Part shown: positions 34,284 to 41,659 of the stretch, one piece after another
Layout of the letters: the number at the start of each line of letters is the position of its first letter
How positions within the stretch are numbered: the first letter of the stretch is position 1
Source: a bacterium D16-50
GTDB lineage: Bacteria; Bacillota; Clostridia; Lachnospirales; Lachnospiraceae
Length of the DNA stretch: 64,000 nt
NCBI GenBank assembly: GCA_003612485.1
Contig: RAZA01000003.1
Span: forward strand, 186,001 to 250,000
Reading direction: 5' to 3'
Program-made: the position numbers and the translations under genes
The notes under the pieces: model-generated
What the model saw: the letters and a program-made list of their open reading frames with translations, nothing else
Database searches by the model: none
What the model was told of the DNA's origin: nothing

Positions 34284-35750
34284 TTACCTAACGGTCAGCT
34301 CCAGCATCTCCTTTTTGCTCCCCTGAGGGGTTATGCCGGGAGCGCCGAAGCCTCCGTCCCAGTCCCCTTCGCTGCTGTGCCGGTACAGACCTCCGTAGCG
34401 CTGTCCCTCCTGACCGTACACGGCCAGCACCACGTTCAGGCTCTCCCGGCGTTCATAGGCCGCCAGCAAAAGACGCTCCCCGTCAAAGACGCATACATTT
34501 TTCCAAGGAAACACTATTTTTCCGTAGTCTCCCTCCTGCCCCGCCGGGAACATCCCGTCACACCACCGCTCATACCTTCCCTCTTCCTCCGCCGCAAAGG
34601 AAAAGCTGCCGTCGCTCCAAGTAAGCAGTACCCCTCCCTCCGTCAAAAACATCCCGCAAAAATACGGCAGCGGCCCGTAAGCATCATCCTCTCCGTAGTC
34701 TTTGTTGTCCTCAATCTCCTTAAGATACGAGAAATTTCCGGAAAGATTCTCTCTGTTAACCCCGATCTTCTGAGCCAGCGCCAGCCCATCTTCCTCCTCT
34801 TGGTAGATACAGAGACTATACCCCTCCTTTTCCCTCACCGCCAGATACAGCCTGCGGCTCCCCTCATCTCTTTTCATCTCCAGAGGAACAGCCCCTTCCG
34901 GCAGCTCGCACTCCTTGCGCACCTCCGTCAGATCCACATGCCAGATGCCGTCCCCTGCGCTAGGAAAAGGAAAATAAAATATTCCCTGGTTCTGCCCTCG
35001 ATCCACCCACTCCCTAGTCAGCGCGTCCTCCAGACAATATGCATAGTAAATCCCATGATCCCCTTCTGCAGAAGAGTCCGCAATGACAATCTTCCCATTC
35101 CCGTATGCCACACTGCCCTCAAAAGAAAACGTTTCTCCCTTCGGCTCCTTCTCCACAGTCAGCTCCAGCCGATCCCCGGCCGTGGGAATATGAAAATACT
35201 CCGTCAGATATCCGCAGGCTTCGTCATACATGTCCACATACATCGTGGAATGGCCTTCCAGCCAAAAGACCAGCGGGTAGTTGACATAATAATCTTTTAT
35301 TTCTATACTGACCTCGTAGGTCTCCCCCGGCGCCGTTTGCCGGACCGCCTCCTGAAGGATATCCCCATAAGGCTCTGTCTCCCAGTTCTCCATAGACCAA
35401 TAGCCTCCCGTATCCGTGCAGGCCGAGCCGAACCTCGACGCATGCTGAAAATCCAGAGCGGCACTGACATTCACCGGCAGATACCAGTCCGTCTGCCTAT
35501 GGGAATAAGAGAACTTGCTCTTTGCCCCATTTCCGCTGCCCACCGTGTATTCCGTGTCCCAGAGCAGATGTCCGTCCCAGTGAGAGGGAATCCGAAGAGT
35601 CACCCCTGCAGCCGCCTCAGGGTCCCCTGCCAGCACCTCCTGCACAATCACGATGTCCTCCTTCCCCCTATCCACCTTCTCTATGGCCAGAAAAACGGAA
35701 AACAACGCTGTACATATGAAAAACAATCCCAACAACAAGCTTCTTTTCAC
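34284..35750 (-). CDS. Secreted or membrane-anchored protein of unknown function
   Basis: 488 residues from a GTG at 35750 with GGGGGAGGG 6 bp upstream. The N-terminus MKRSLLLGLFFICTALFSVF is a signal peptide or anchor without a lipobox cysteine. The remainder is beta-rich, with repeated short strands such as RRLYLAVREKEGYSLCIY, GVLLTWSDGSFSF and RLLLAAYERR that resemble propeller blades. It is the last gene of a GntR-permease-ATPase run and lies 57 bp after the ATPase stop, so it probably belongs to that transporter operon. I do not recognise the family. Confidence 0.7.
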   Translation of the reverse strand: MKRSLLLGLFFICTALFSVFLAIEKVDRGKEDIVIVQEVLAGDPEAAAGVTLRIPSHWDGHLLWDTEYTVGSGNGAKSKFSYSHRQTDWYLPVNVSAALDFQHASRFGSACTDTGGYWSMENWETEPYGDILQEAVRQTAPGETYEVSIEIKDYYVNYPLVFWLEGHSTMYVDMYDEACGYLTEYFHIPTAGDRLELTVEKEPKGETFSFEGSVAYGNGKIVIADSSAEGDHGIYYAYCLEDALTREWVDRGQNQGIFYFPFPSAGDGIWHVDLTEVRKECELPEGAVPLEMKRDEGSRRLYLAVREKEGYSLCIYQEEEDGLALAQKIGVNRENLSGNFSYLKEIEDNKDYGEDDAYGPLPYFCGMFLTEGGVLLTWSDGSFSFAAEEEGRYERWCDGMFPAGQEGDYGKIVFPWKNVCVFDGERLLLAAYERRESLNVVLAVYGQEGQRYGGLYRHSSEGDWDGGFGAPGITPQGSKKEMLELTVR

Positions 35751-35807
35751 GCAACCCTCCCCCTTCCTCCCCCATTTCGTCCCTCTTGGTTTTTCTTCGA
35801 TCCCGGC

Positions 35808-36557
35808 TCACTCATCCTCCCCGCCTGTCAGCTCCTCCAGCGCCCTCTCCACTCTGTCGGGACGATAGCCGTAAACCTCCTTCACATAATCCATCAGAGT
35901 CTTGTTCTGCTCCTCCAGCTCCACCATGGTCACATCGCCTATGACCCGGCCCTGCCGAAGCAGAACGGCCCTGCCCACAAATTTATCCACCTCCTCCAGC
36001 AGATGGGTAGAAAGGAGTATGGTCTCCTCAGGCTCCAGAATTCCCAGCAGCACCTTATAGAAATCCTCCCGATTGAAAATGTCGTTTCCCACAAAAGGTT
36101 CATCCATCAGAATATAGTCGGCTCCCTGACACAGTGCCATAATTACCTCAAACTGGTTTTTCTGCCCTGTGGAATAATTTTTCAGGGCCTTCCTTTTCGG
36201 CAGCTCGAAAAAATTCATCAAAGCCTCGTACCGCTTATCCCGAAATGTCCCGAAATGCATCTTGTAGAATTCCCTATGGGCTTCCGGCGTCAGATTCGGG
36301 AAAAAGGAATGCTCGCAGGTGGCAAAGGACAGCCGGGAAATATTGCTCCTGCGAATCTTCTCCCCGTCCAGAAGAACCTCTCCCTCATAGGGCAAAAAGC
36401 CCAAAATGCTCTTTAGAAGCGTGGTCTTTCCCGCTCCGTTCTCCCCGAAGAGTCCTATGATTTCTCCCTGCCCGATCTTCAGATCCACGCCCCGCAAGGC
36501 TTCCACGCCTCCCAGCGGAGTGCGGTAATATTTTTTCAAGGATTTTATTTCCAGCAT
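35808..36557 (-). CDS. ABC transporter ATP-binding protein
   Basis: 249 residues. Walker A FGENGAGKTT, a signature of the weaker NYSTGQKNQ form, Walker B DYILMDEPFVGND and the H-loop LSTHLLEEVD are visible. The C-terminal region (VELEEQNKTLMDYVKEVYG) is typical of GntR-linked YtrB/EcsA-like export ATPases. The ATG at 36557 follows GAGAGGAG. The two membrane proteins upstream would be its partners. Confidence 0.92.
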   Translation of the reverse strand: MLEIKSLKKYYRTPLGGVEALRGVDLKIGQGEIIGLFGENGAGKTTLLKSILGFLPYEGEVLLDGEKIRRSNISRLSFATCEHSFFPNLTPEAHREFYKMHFGTFRDKRYEALMNFFELPKRKALKNYSTGQKNQFEVIMALCQGADYILMDEPFVGNDIFNREDFYKVLLGILEPEETILLSTHLLEEVDKFVGRAVLLRQGRVIGDVTMVELEEQNKTLMDYVKEVYGYRPDRVERALEELTGGEDE

Positions 36558-36587
36558 TTGCTCACGCTCCTCTCCACGCTTTTCTTT

Positions 36588-37058
36588 CTACAGCCCCGAA
36601 GGCACCGCCAACAGATAGATCCCGTAATACAGCAGCTCCAGCAGTCCGAAAACCGCCGCCCCCGCGGCCATCCCGAACAGCGGTTCACGGACACAGCTTG
36701 CAGGCAGCACACCTTTTGCAGGAAGCCTGCGCATCAGATAAATGCTCTTGGTTCCACGATAGTAATAAGAATAATGGTAGAACGCCATCACAATCAGAAA
36801 CAGAAAAAATGGTATATACGGCACCCAATGCCCCTGAATCAGCCGCCCAAAGGCAGCTACTTCTGCATCCTCTCTCAGCATGCGCTTCTGCCCCACATAA
36901 ATATACAGATTCTGTATCATCCCATACAGCCTGCCGAAAAAACGAAGACTAAACAATACTCCCGCAGCCAGCAAAAAAATGCCTCCTATTCTCTCCTGCT
37001 CCCCATACTCGTATCCCGGCGGAAAACAGCCTTCTCTCTTTTTCCTTTTTGTGATCAT
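36588..37058 (-). CDS. Small membrane protein of the GntR-ABC operon
   Basis: 156 residues from the ATG at 37058, strongly supported by GGGGGAGGG; the longer open frame upstream overlaps the next gene out of frame. There are about three membrane helices (GGIFLLAAGVLFSLRFFG; IPFFLFLIVMAFYHY; AAGAAVFGLLELLYYGIYL). It lies between the permease-like gene and the ATPase with short gaps, so it is probably an accessory or second permease subunit. No named family was recognised. Confidence 0.75.
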   Translation of the reverse strand: MITKRKKREGCFPPGYEYGEQERIGGIFLLAAGVLFSLRFFGRLYGMIQNLYIYVGQKRMLREDAEVAAFGRLIQGHWVPYIPFFLFLIVMAFYHYSYYYRGTKSIYLMRRLPAKGVLPASCVREPLFGMAAGAAVFGLLELLYYGIYLLAVPSGL

Positions 37059-37087
37059 GCCCTCCCCCTTTCCTGACTGCTCACATT

Positions 37088-37813
37088 TTACGCGTCCTTT
37101 TTCCAAAGCCTCCACACATTGCTTACCATCACGGCCACGCAGACCAAAATGCACAGCGCGTCTGTCAGTCCCCCGCCGACGGGGCCCACAAACCACCCCG
37201 CAGTCACAAAGTACAGCAAAAGAAGCGTCAACGGAACCCCTTTGACATAGGCTGCCGCCTCCATGCCCAGAGCCAGCACAAGAAAAACATTTCTCACCCA
37301 TTTCCCCGCCTCCGCCAGCGGCAGCAGGCAATGCAGGAACTCGATGCGGTAGAACGCCAGAAACAAACGCTGGGGCGACGCGTAAGCCTCCGGCCTCTCT
37401 CTGCCGAAAGCTCCCACCATCCAGATCGCTATCCAGATCTGCAGCGCAAACAATATCACCAGACATCCTATGTTAAATACTGCCTTCACCCAAAAAATTC
37501 CTCTACGGGAAAGCGTAAGCCTATTTATGGTGTTGCCGCTTTTCTCCTCTATGTTTCTCTCCGTCCCCGCCAAGGCAGAAAGCCATAGGCCCAGCGCTGC
37601 CAAAAAGGTGGTGGAGATCTTGCTGCTATTAATCACATCCGTCAGCTCATATCCTCTGCCGCCCCTCATGCTTATATAAAACAGCGCCGCCTCCCCCAGC
37701 GCCATGACCGCCGCCAGCGCAAGCAGCTTATAAATACTGCTTCTGGCCAGCAGCGCCCATATGGATGCCGCTCCCCTTGCATTTCTCTGCCATTTCCCTG
37801 CCGTCATCGTCAT
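37088..37813 (-). CDS. ABC-2-type permease-like membrane protein
   Basis: 241 residues with about six hydrophobic segments (LLALAAVMALGEAALFYI; TTFLAALGLWLSALAG; CLVILFALQIWIAIWMVGAF; VFLVLALGMEAAAYV; LTLLLLYFVTAGWFV; ALCILVCVAVMVSNV). The start is the ATG at 37813 or, better spaced from GGGAGGGGGG, the one at 37807. It is encoded between the GntR regulator and the small membrane protein, so it is the likely membrane subunit of the ABC transporter. Confidence 0.75.
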   Translation of the reverse strand: MTMTAGKWQRNARGAASIWALLARSSIYKLLALAAVMALGEAALFYISMRGGRGYELTDVINSSKISTTFLAALGLWLSALAGTERNIEEKSGNTINRLTLSRRGIFWVKAVFNIGCLVILFALQIWIAIWMVGAFGRERPEAYASPQRLFLAFYRIEFLHCLLPLAEAGKWVRNVFLVLALGMEAAAYVKGVPLTLLLLYFVTAGWFVGPVGGGLTDALCILVCVAVMVSNVWRLWKKDA

Positions 37814-37956
37814 ACCCCCCTCCCGCGCATCTCCACAGCCTTAAAACAGCGTATCCCTGCCGTTTCCGCACTCTCCAATTCCCCGGTGCCTTGCCTCTGC
37901 CGTTTCCGGGCCTCGGCAGCTCTTAGACCCTGCAGCCCTCCGCAAAACCAAGCTTT

Positions 37957-38343
37957 TCAGTTCTCCTGCCCCTTCTCCCAGAGATCAGCCGCAAGCCCAA
38001 GCGCCTGGTCTCTGGACAGTCCCAGCCGCTTCATGGCCTCCACCCACACTGCCGTATCTCCCGCCTGCAGCTCGCGGCGGATATGCTGCACGGTGTCCTC
38101 GTCCACGCTGGTATAGCTTTTGGCCCCGGATCTGGAGACAATGATCCCTTCATCCTCCAGCATGTGGTAGGCCTTCTGGATGGTATTGGGATTCACCCCC
38201 AGCAATGCGGACAGAGCCCTTCTGGAGGGCACCTCCTCCTGATGCCCGATAGCCCCGGCGGCGATACCCTGCTTGATATGGCGGATAATCTGCAGATAAA
38301 TAGGATAGCCGTCCCCCAGCACAAAATCTTCAAATGATATCAT
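37957..38343 (-). CDS. GntR-family regulator, YtrA type
   Basis: 128 residues, the short YtrA class: an N-terminal winged helix (YPIYLQIIRHIKQGIAAGAI, EEVPSRRALSALLGVNPNTI, AYHMLEDEGIIVSRSGAKSY) and a short helical tail instead of a ligand domain. YtrA regulators repress their own ABC transporter operons, often induced by cell-wall antibiotics. It is the first gene of the minus-strand run ending at 34284. A long inverted repeat directly upstream is the probable operator. Confidence 0.93.
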   Translation of the reverse strand: MISFEDFVLGDGYPIYLQIIRHIKQGIAAGAIGHQEEVPSRRALSALLGVNPNTIQKAYHMLEDEGIIVSRSGAKSYTSVDEDTVQHIRRELQAGDTAVWVEAMKRLGLSRDQALGLAADLWEKGQEN

Positions 38344-38365
38344 CTTTCACCGTCTCTCATCTTTC

Positions 38366-38423
38366 AAACCGTATCAGTTGTATAACACAGTTCTATAACC
38401 GTATTATACAATTGATACGGTTT
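38366..38423. promoter_or_regulatory. Operator-like inverted repeat upstream of the GntR gene
   Basis: Twenty-base arms at 38366-38385 (AAACCGTATCAGTTGTATAA) and 38404-38423 are complementary except for one base, separated by 18 bp. Each half contains the same GTATCA-nTTGTAT-type half-site. The position, 23 bp before the regulator start, suits autorepression. Confidence 0.7.
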
Positions 38424-38450
38424 TGTGTCAAGCTGTTTTCAGAAAAAAGA

Positions 38451-38470
38451 AAAACCGCGCTGGCGGTTTT
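38451..38470 (-). terminator. Bidirectional-looking intrinsic terminator
   Basis: Stem AAAACCGC/GCGGTTTT with a GCTG loop, flanked by A-rich and T-rich runs on both sides. It lies 7 bp past the sugar-kinase stop on the minus strand and upstream of the GntR operator. Confidence 0.75.
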
Positions 38471-38477
38471 TCTTTCT

Positions 38478-39506
38478 TCATCGGTCCATTTCTGCAATTC
38501 GTCCCGTAGCCTTATGCTCTTTGATGATTCCCTGAATTTCTTTCAGATCCGTATAGATCAGATCTCCGGGAATGGTGTTTTTCAGTGCGCTGACTGCATT
38601 TCCGTACTCCAGCGCACACCCGCATTCCCCCTCATGAGACAATAGCCCGTATAGAACCCCTGATATATATGCGTCACCGCTTCCGATGCGATCCACCACC
38701 TCTATATCCCGATAGGGCGCCTCCTCGTAGAACAGATCCTCCCTGGCACTATAGATCACCGATCCGAAGGAATGACGCTTGGGGCTGTGCACTACCCTCT
38801 GGGTGGAAGCCACAATGGAAATCGGATATTCCTCGGCAAAACTCCTCATGATATCTCTCAGCTTCCCTTCCTTCAGAAAGGTCAGCCTTGCCGTATCCTC
38901 AGAACAGAAGAAAATATCCACATAGGGCAGAACGGATTCGATGCATGCCTTTGCTTCCGCCCCCGTCCACAGATTTCCCCGGAAATTCACGTCAAAAGAA
39001 ATCAGAGTCCCCTGCTCCTTGAAGCGCTTCATCATCTCTACAGCCGTCTCCCTGACCTGAGAGCTCAAGGCCAGCGTAATGCCGCTGGTATGGAAGCAGC
39101 GGGCCGCCGAATACAGCGCTTCGTCATAATCTCCCACCGATATCTTGTTCATCGAGGTGTTTTTTCGGTCGTAGACAATACGAGGCTTCCGGGGATACGC
39201 CCCATTCTCATAATAATATACTCCAAGTCTGGCATCCTTTTCCTGATCATATACCAGATAATCATCGCTGACCCCGCAGAGCCGCACCCGGTTCTTGATA
39301 TATGTTCCCAGATCGTTTGCCGGAAGCTTGGAAATAATGCCGCAGCGCAGTCCCAGCATGGCCGCCCCCGCGGCAGAGTTCAGCTCCGCGCCTCCCGCCT
39401 GCTTGCCAAACCCCTCCCCCCTTGTGATGCGCTCATTGTCAGGCGGCGACAGCCTGAGCATAATTTCTCCCAGAGACAGCAAATCAAAATCCCGCTTTTC
39501 CATCAT
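38478..39506 (-). CDS. PfkB-family sugar kinase (2-keto-3-deoxygluconate kinase-like)
   Basis: 342 residues from the ATG at 39506, with GGAGGG 9 bp upstream; the open frame starts 14 codons earlier. PfkB motifs are LSLGEIMLRLSPP, GGAELNSAAGAAMLG (substrate glycine pair) and the C-terminal catalytic VDRIGSGDAYISG with the GxGD aspartate. Sequence type is closest to KdgK-like kinases that phosphorylate 2-keto-3-deoxygluconate or similar acid sugars. No aldolase or uronate genes are adjacent, so the substrate is uncertain. Confidence 0.88.
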   Translation of the reverse strand: MMEKRDFDLLSLGEIMLRLSPPDNERITRGEGFGKQAGGAELNSAAGAAMLGLRCGIISKLPANDLGTYIKNRVRLCGVSDDYLVYDQEKDARLGVYYYENGAYPRKPRIVYDRKNTSMNKISVGDYDEALYSAARCFHTSGITLALSSQVRETAVEMMKRFKEQGTLISFDVNFRGNLWTGAEAKACIESVLPYVDIFFCSEDTARLTFLKEGKLRDIMRSFAEEYPISIVASTQRVVHSPKRHSFGSVIYSAREDLFYEEAPYRDIEVVDRIGSGDAYISGVLYGLLSHEGECGCALEYGNAVSALKNTIPGDLIYTDLKEIQGIIKEHKATGRIAEMDR

Positions 39507-39599
39507 CTTCCATCCCTCCTCCCTCTCCCTGAAAGCCCCTGCTCTCATGGGATCTGTCTCCTATGACACCTGTCCTGCAAAAGGGCAAAAAGATTTCCC

Positions 39600-40058
39600 T
39601 CACGGCCTCTCCCCAGACTCCATGATTTCCCTAAGGATCGCTCCCGCCTCCCCGGCCACATCGGCGGAAACTCCAACCACAAGCCTGTCCTCGCACTTGA
39701 CATACCGCTGCATGACAATGTCAACATTCTGCAGGGACAAGCTGGTAATGATGAAGCCTATCCCTCTGGACGTCACATTCCAGTTTTCCAGATAGAACAG
39801 CACCATTTCCTCGCCCATGGAAATATTCACCTGACTAAGCCGCCGCTTAAGCTCCGCCACGAATCCGCCCACCTTCTCCCGCACGGCCTCCCGCACCACC
39901 ACTGCCAGCCAGTCGATATTGATTGCCATACATTCGCAGGGAATCCCGCACTCCTCCAGCACCTGAAATATGATCTGAATGCTCTTTCTATCCCTTGCCA
40001 GCTTTCTGCGCCCTATGGTGATCCGAAGCGCGTTTATCTCCCGAATCTTATTCTCCAT
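39600..40058 (-). CDS. ACT-domain protein, aspartate-kinase regulatory-domain-like
   Basis: 152 residues. Two ACT-like beta-alpha-beta units are suggested by FQVLEECGIPCECMAINIDW and ISMGEEMVLFYLENWNVTSR, then RLVVGVSADVAGEAGAIL. The layout resembles the paired ACT domains at the end of aspartate kinases but without any kinase domain. Such free-standing proteins may bind an amino acid as a sensor. ATG at 40058 follows GGAGAG. It lies 94 bp upstream of the sugar kinase on the same strand and divergent from argG. Confidence 0.55.
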   Translation of the reverse strand: MENKIREINALRITIGRRKLARDRKSIQIIFQVLEECGIPCECMAINIDWLAVVVREAVREKVGGFVAELKRRLSQVNISMGEEMVLFYLENWNVTSRGIGFIITSLSLQNVDIVMQRYVKCEDRLVVGVSADVAGEAGAILREIMESGERP

Positions 40059-40227
40059 CCGTCTGTCTCTCCAGAGTTATTATCATTTCACCGCACCTGA
40101 CGGCCCTCCCCATATCCTGAAAATCCCGCTCCCCGGAAATACTTCTCAGGAAATGCCTCCCCTCCATCATACCTTTTTTTCACCGCCATTGCAAGATAAA
40201 TCCATGCAGTACAATGCTATATGACGA

Positions 40228-40256
40228 TTGCATTTTCCGGGGAAATGGTGTATAGT
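40228..40256 (+). promoter_or_regulatory. Sigma-A-type promoter of argG
   Basis: TTGCAT (40228-40233), 17-bp spacer, TATAGT (40251-40256), 50 bp before the argG start. No arginine-repressor box was recognised. Confidence 0.6.
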
Positions 40257-40305
40257 ATTTTCCAGACAAAAATCTATCAATATACATACCATGGAGGCTA
40301 TGATC

Positions 40306-41529
40306 ATGAAGGAAAAAGTAATACTGGCTTATTCCGGCGGTCTGGACACCACCGCCATCATCCCCTGGCTGAAGGAGAATTTCGACTATGAGGTAATATG
40401 TGTCTGTGTGGACTGCGGGCAGGCGGAGGAACTGGACGGGCTGGAGGAGCGGGCAAAATTCTGCGGCGCTTCCAAGCTCTACATCGAGAACGTCATCGAC
40501 GAATTCTGCGACGAGTATATCATGCCCTGCGTACAAGCAGGTGCCGTATATGAAAACAAATATTTGCTGGGAACCTCCATGGCAAGACCCCTGATCGCCA
40601 AGAAGCTGGTGGAGATCGCAAGGAAAGAGGGCGCTACCGCCATCTGCCACGGAGCCACCGGCAAGGGCAACGACCAGATCCGGTTCGAGCTGGGCATCAA
40701 AGCCCTTGCCCCGGACATTAAGATCATTGCCGCATGGAGAAGCGACAAGTGGACCATGGACTCCAGAGAGTCCGAGATCGAATACTGCAGGGCCCACGGC
40801 ATCGACCTGCCCTTCTCCGCAGACTCCTCCTACAGCCGGGACCGCAATATCTGGCATATCAGCCACGAGGGGCTGGAGCTGGAAGATCCCGCCAACGAGC
40901 CCAACTATAAGCACCTGCTGGTGCTGGGCGTCACTCCTGAGGAGGCTCCCGAGCAAGGCGAGTATGTTACCATGACTTTCGAGAAGGGCATCCCCACCTC
41001 CTTAAACGGCACGCAGATGAAGGTCTCCGATATCATTCACGCCCTGAACGAGCTGGGCGGCAGACACGGCATCGGCATCGTGGACATCGTGGAAAACCGA
41101 GTAGTAGGCATGAAGTCCAGAGGCGTGTACGAGACCCCCGGCGGCACTATTTTGATGGAGGCGCACAATCAGCTGGAGGAGCTGATTCTGGACAGGGATA
41201 CCTACGCAATGAAGAAAGAGATGGGCGGACGCTTCGCAAGTCTGGTATACGAGGGCAAGTGGTTCACCCCCCTGCGTCAGGCAGAGCAGGCCTTCATCGA
41301 GGAGACCCAGAAATACGTTACCGGAGAGGTGAAGTTCAAGCTCTACAAGGGCAATATCATTAAGGCCGGCACCACCTCCCCCTACACTCTCTATAACGAG
41401 AGCATCGCCTCCTTCACTACGGGGGAGCTCTACGATCATCATGACGCAGAGGGCTTCATCAATCTCTTCGGCCTCTCCTGCAAGGTTCGGGCCATGAAAA
41501 TGAGCCAGCAGGGAGAGCAGCTGATCTAA
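40306..41529 (+). CDS. argG: Argininosuccinate synthase
   Basis: 407 residues from the ATG at 40306 (MKEKVILAYSGGLDT), with GGAGG 8 bp upstream; the open frame begins 26 codons earlier, across the promoter. AYSGGLDTTAIIPWL is the N-type ATP pyrophosphatase loop, and GATGKGNDQIRFE, SADSSYSRDRNIWHIS and ESIASFTTGELYDHHDAEGF are family signatures. It joins citrulline and aspartate using ATP. No argH follows; a strong terminator does. Confidence 0.97.
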   Translation: MKEKVILAYSGGLDTTAIIPWLKENFDYEVICVCVDCGQAEELDGLEERAKFCGASKLYIENVIDEFCDEYIMPCVQAGAVYENKYLLGTSMARPLIAKKLVEIARKEGATAICHGATGKGNDQIRFELGIKALAPDIKIIAAWRSDKWTMDSRESEIEYCRAHGIDLPFSADSSYSRDRNIWHISHEGLELEDPANEPNYKHLLVLGVTPEEAPEQGEYVTMTFEKGIPTSLNGTQMKVSDIIHALNELGGRHGIGIVDIVENRVVGMKSRGVYETPGGTILMEAHNQLEELILDRDTYAMKKEMGGRFASLVYEGKWFTPLRQAEQAFIEETQKYVTGEVKFKLYKGNIIKAGTTSPYTLYNESIASFTTGELYDHHDAEGFINLFGLSCKVRAMKMSQQGEQLI

Positions 41530-41590
41530 ACAAAAAAGAATTTGCACCCCTTATACAAAAGGCTGTTTTTGTGCAACGGCGACAGAAGGC

Positions 41591-41629
41591 GGCCGGAGCC
41601 CCGATGCGGAAATCATCGGCACTCCGGCC
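41591..41629 (+). terminator. Intrinsic terminator after argG
   Basis: GGCCGGAG pairs with CTCCGGCC, with an inner CGATG/CATCG stem, followed by CCTCTTTCTTTTTATT. It separates argG from the convergent lipoprotein gene. Confidence 0.8.
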
Positions 41630-41659
41630 CCTCTTTCTTTTTATTCCTGCCCGCTCTCG

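Noticed and set aside
34185..36416. 743-codon plus-strand open frame
   Set aside because: It lies antisense to the ABC ATPase and secreted protein, both with clear motifs and ribosome sites. Its translation is Pro/His/Leu-rich without any motif, so it is a shadow.
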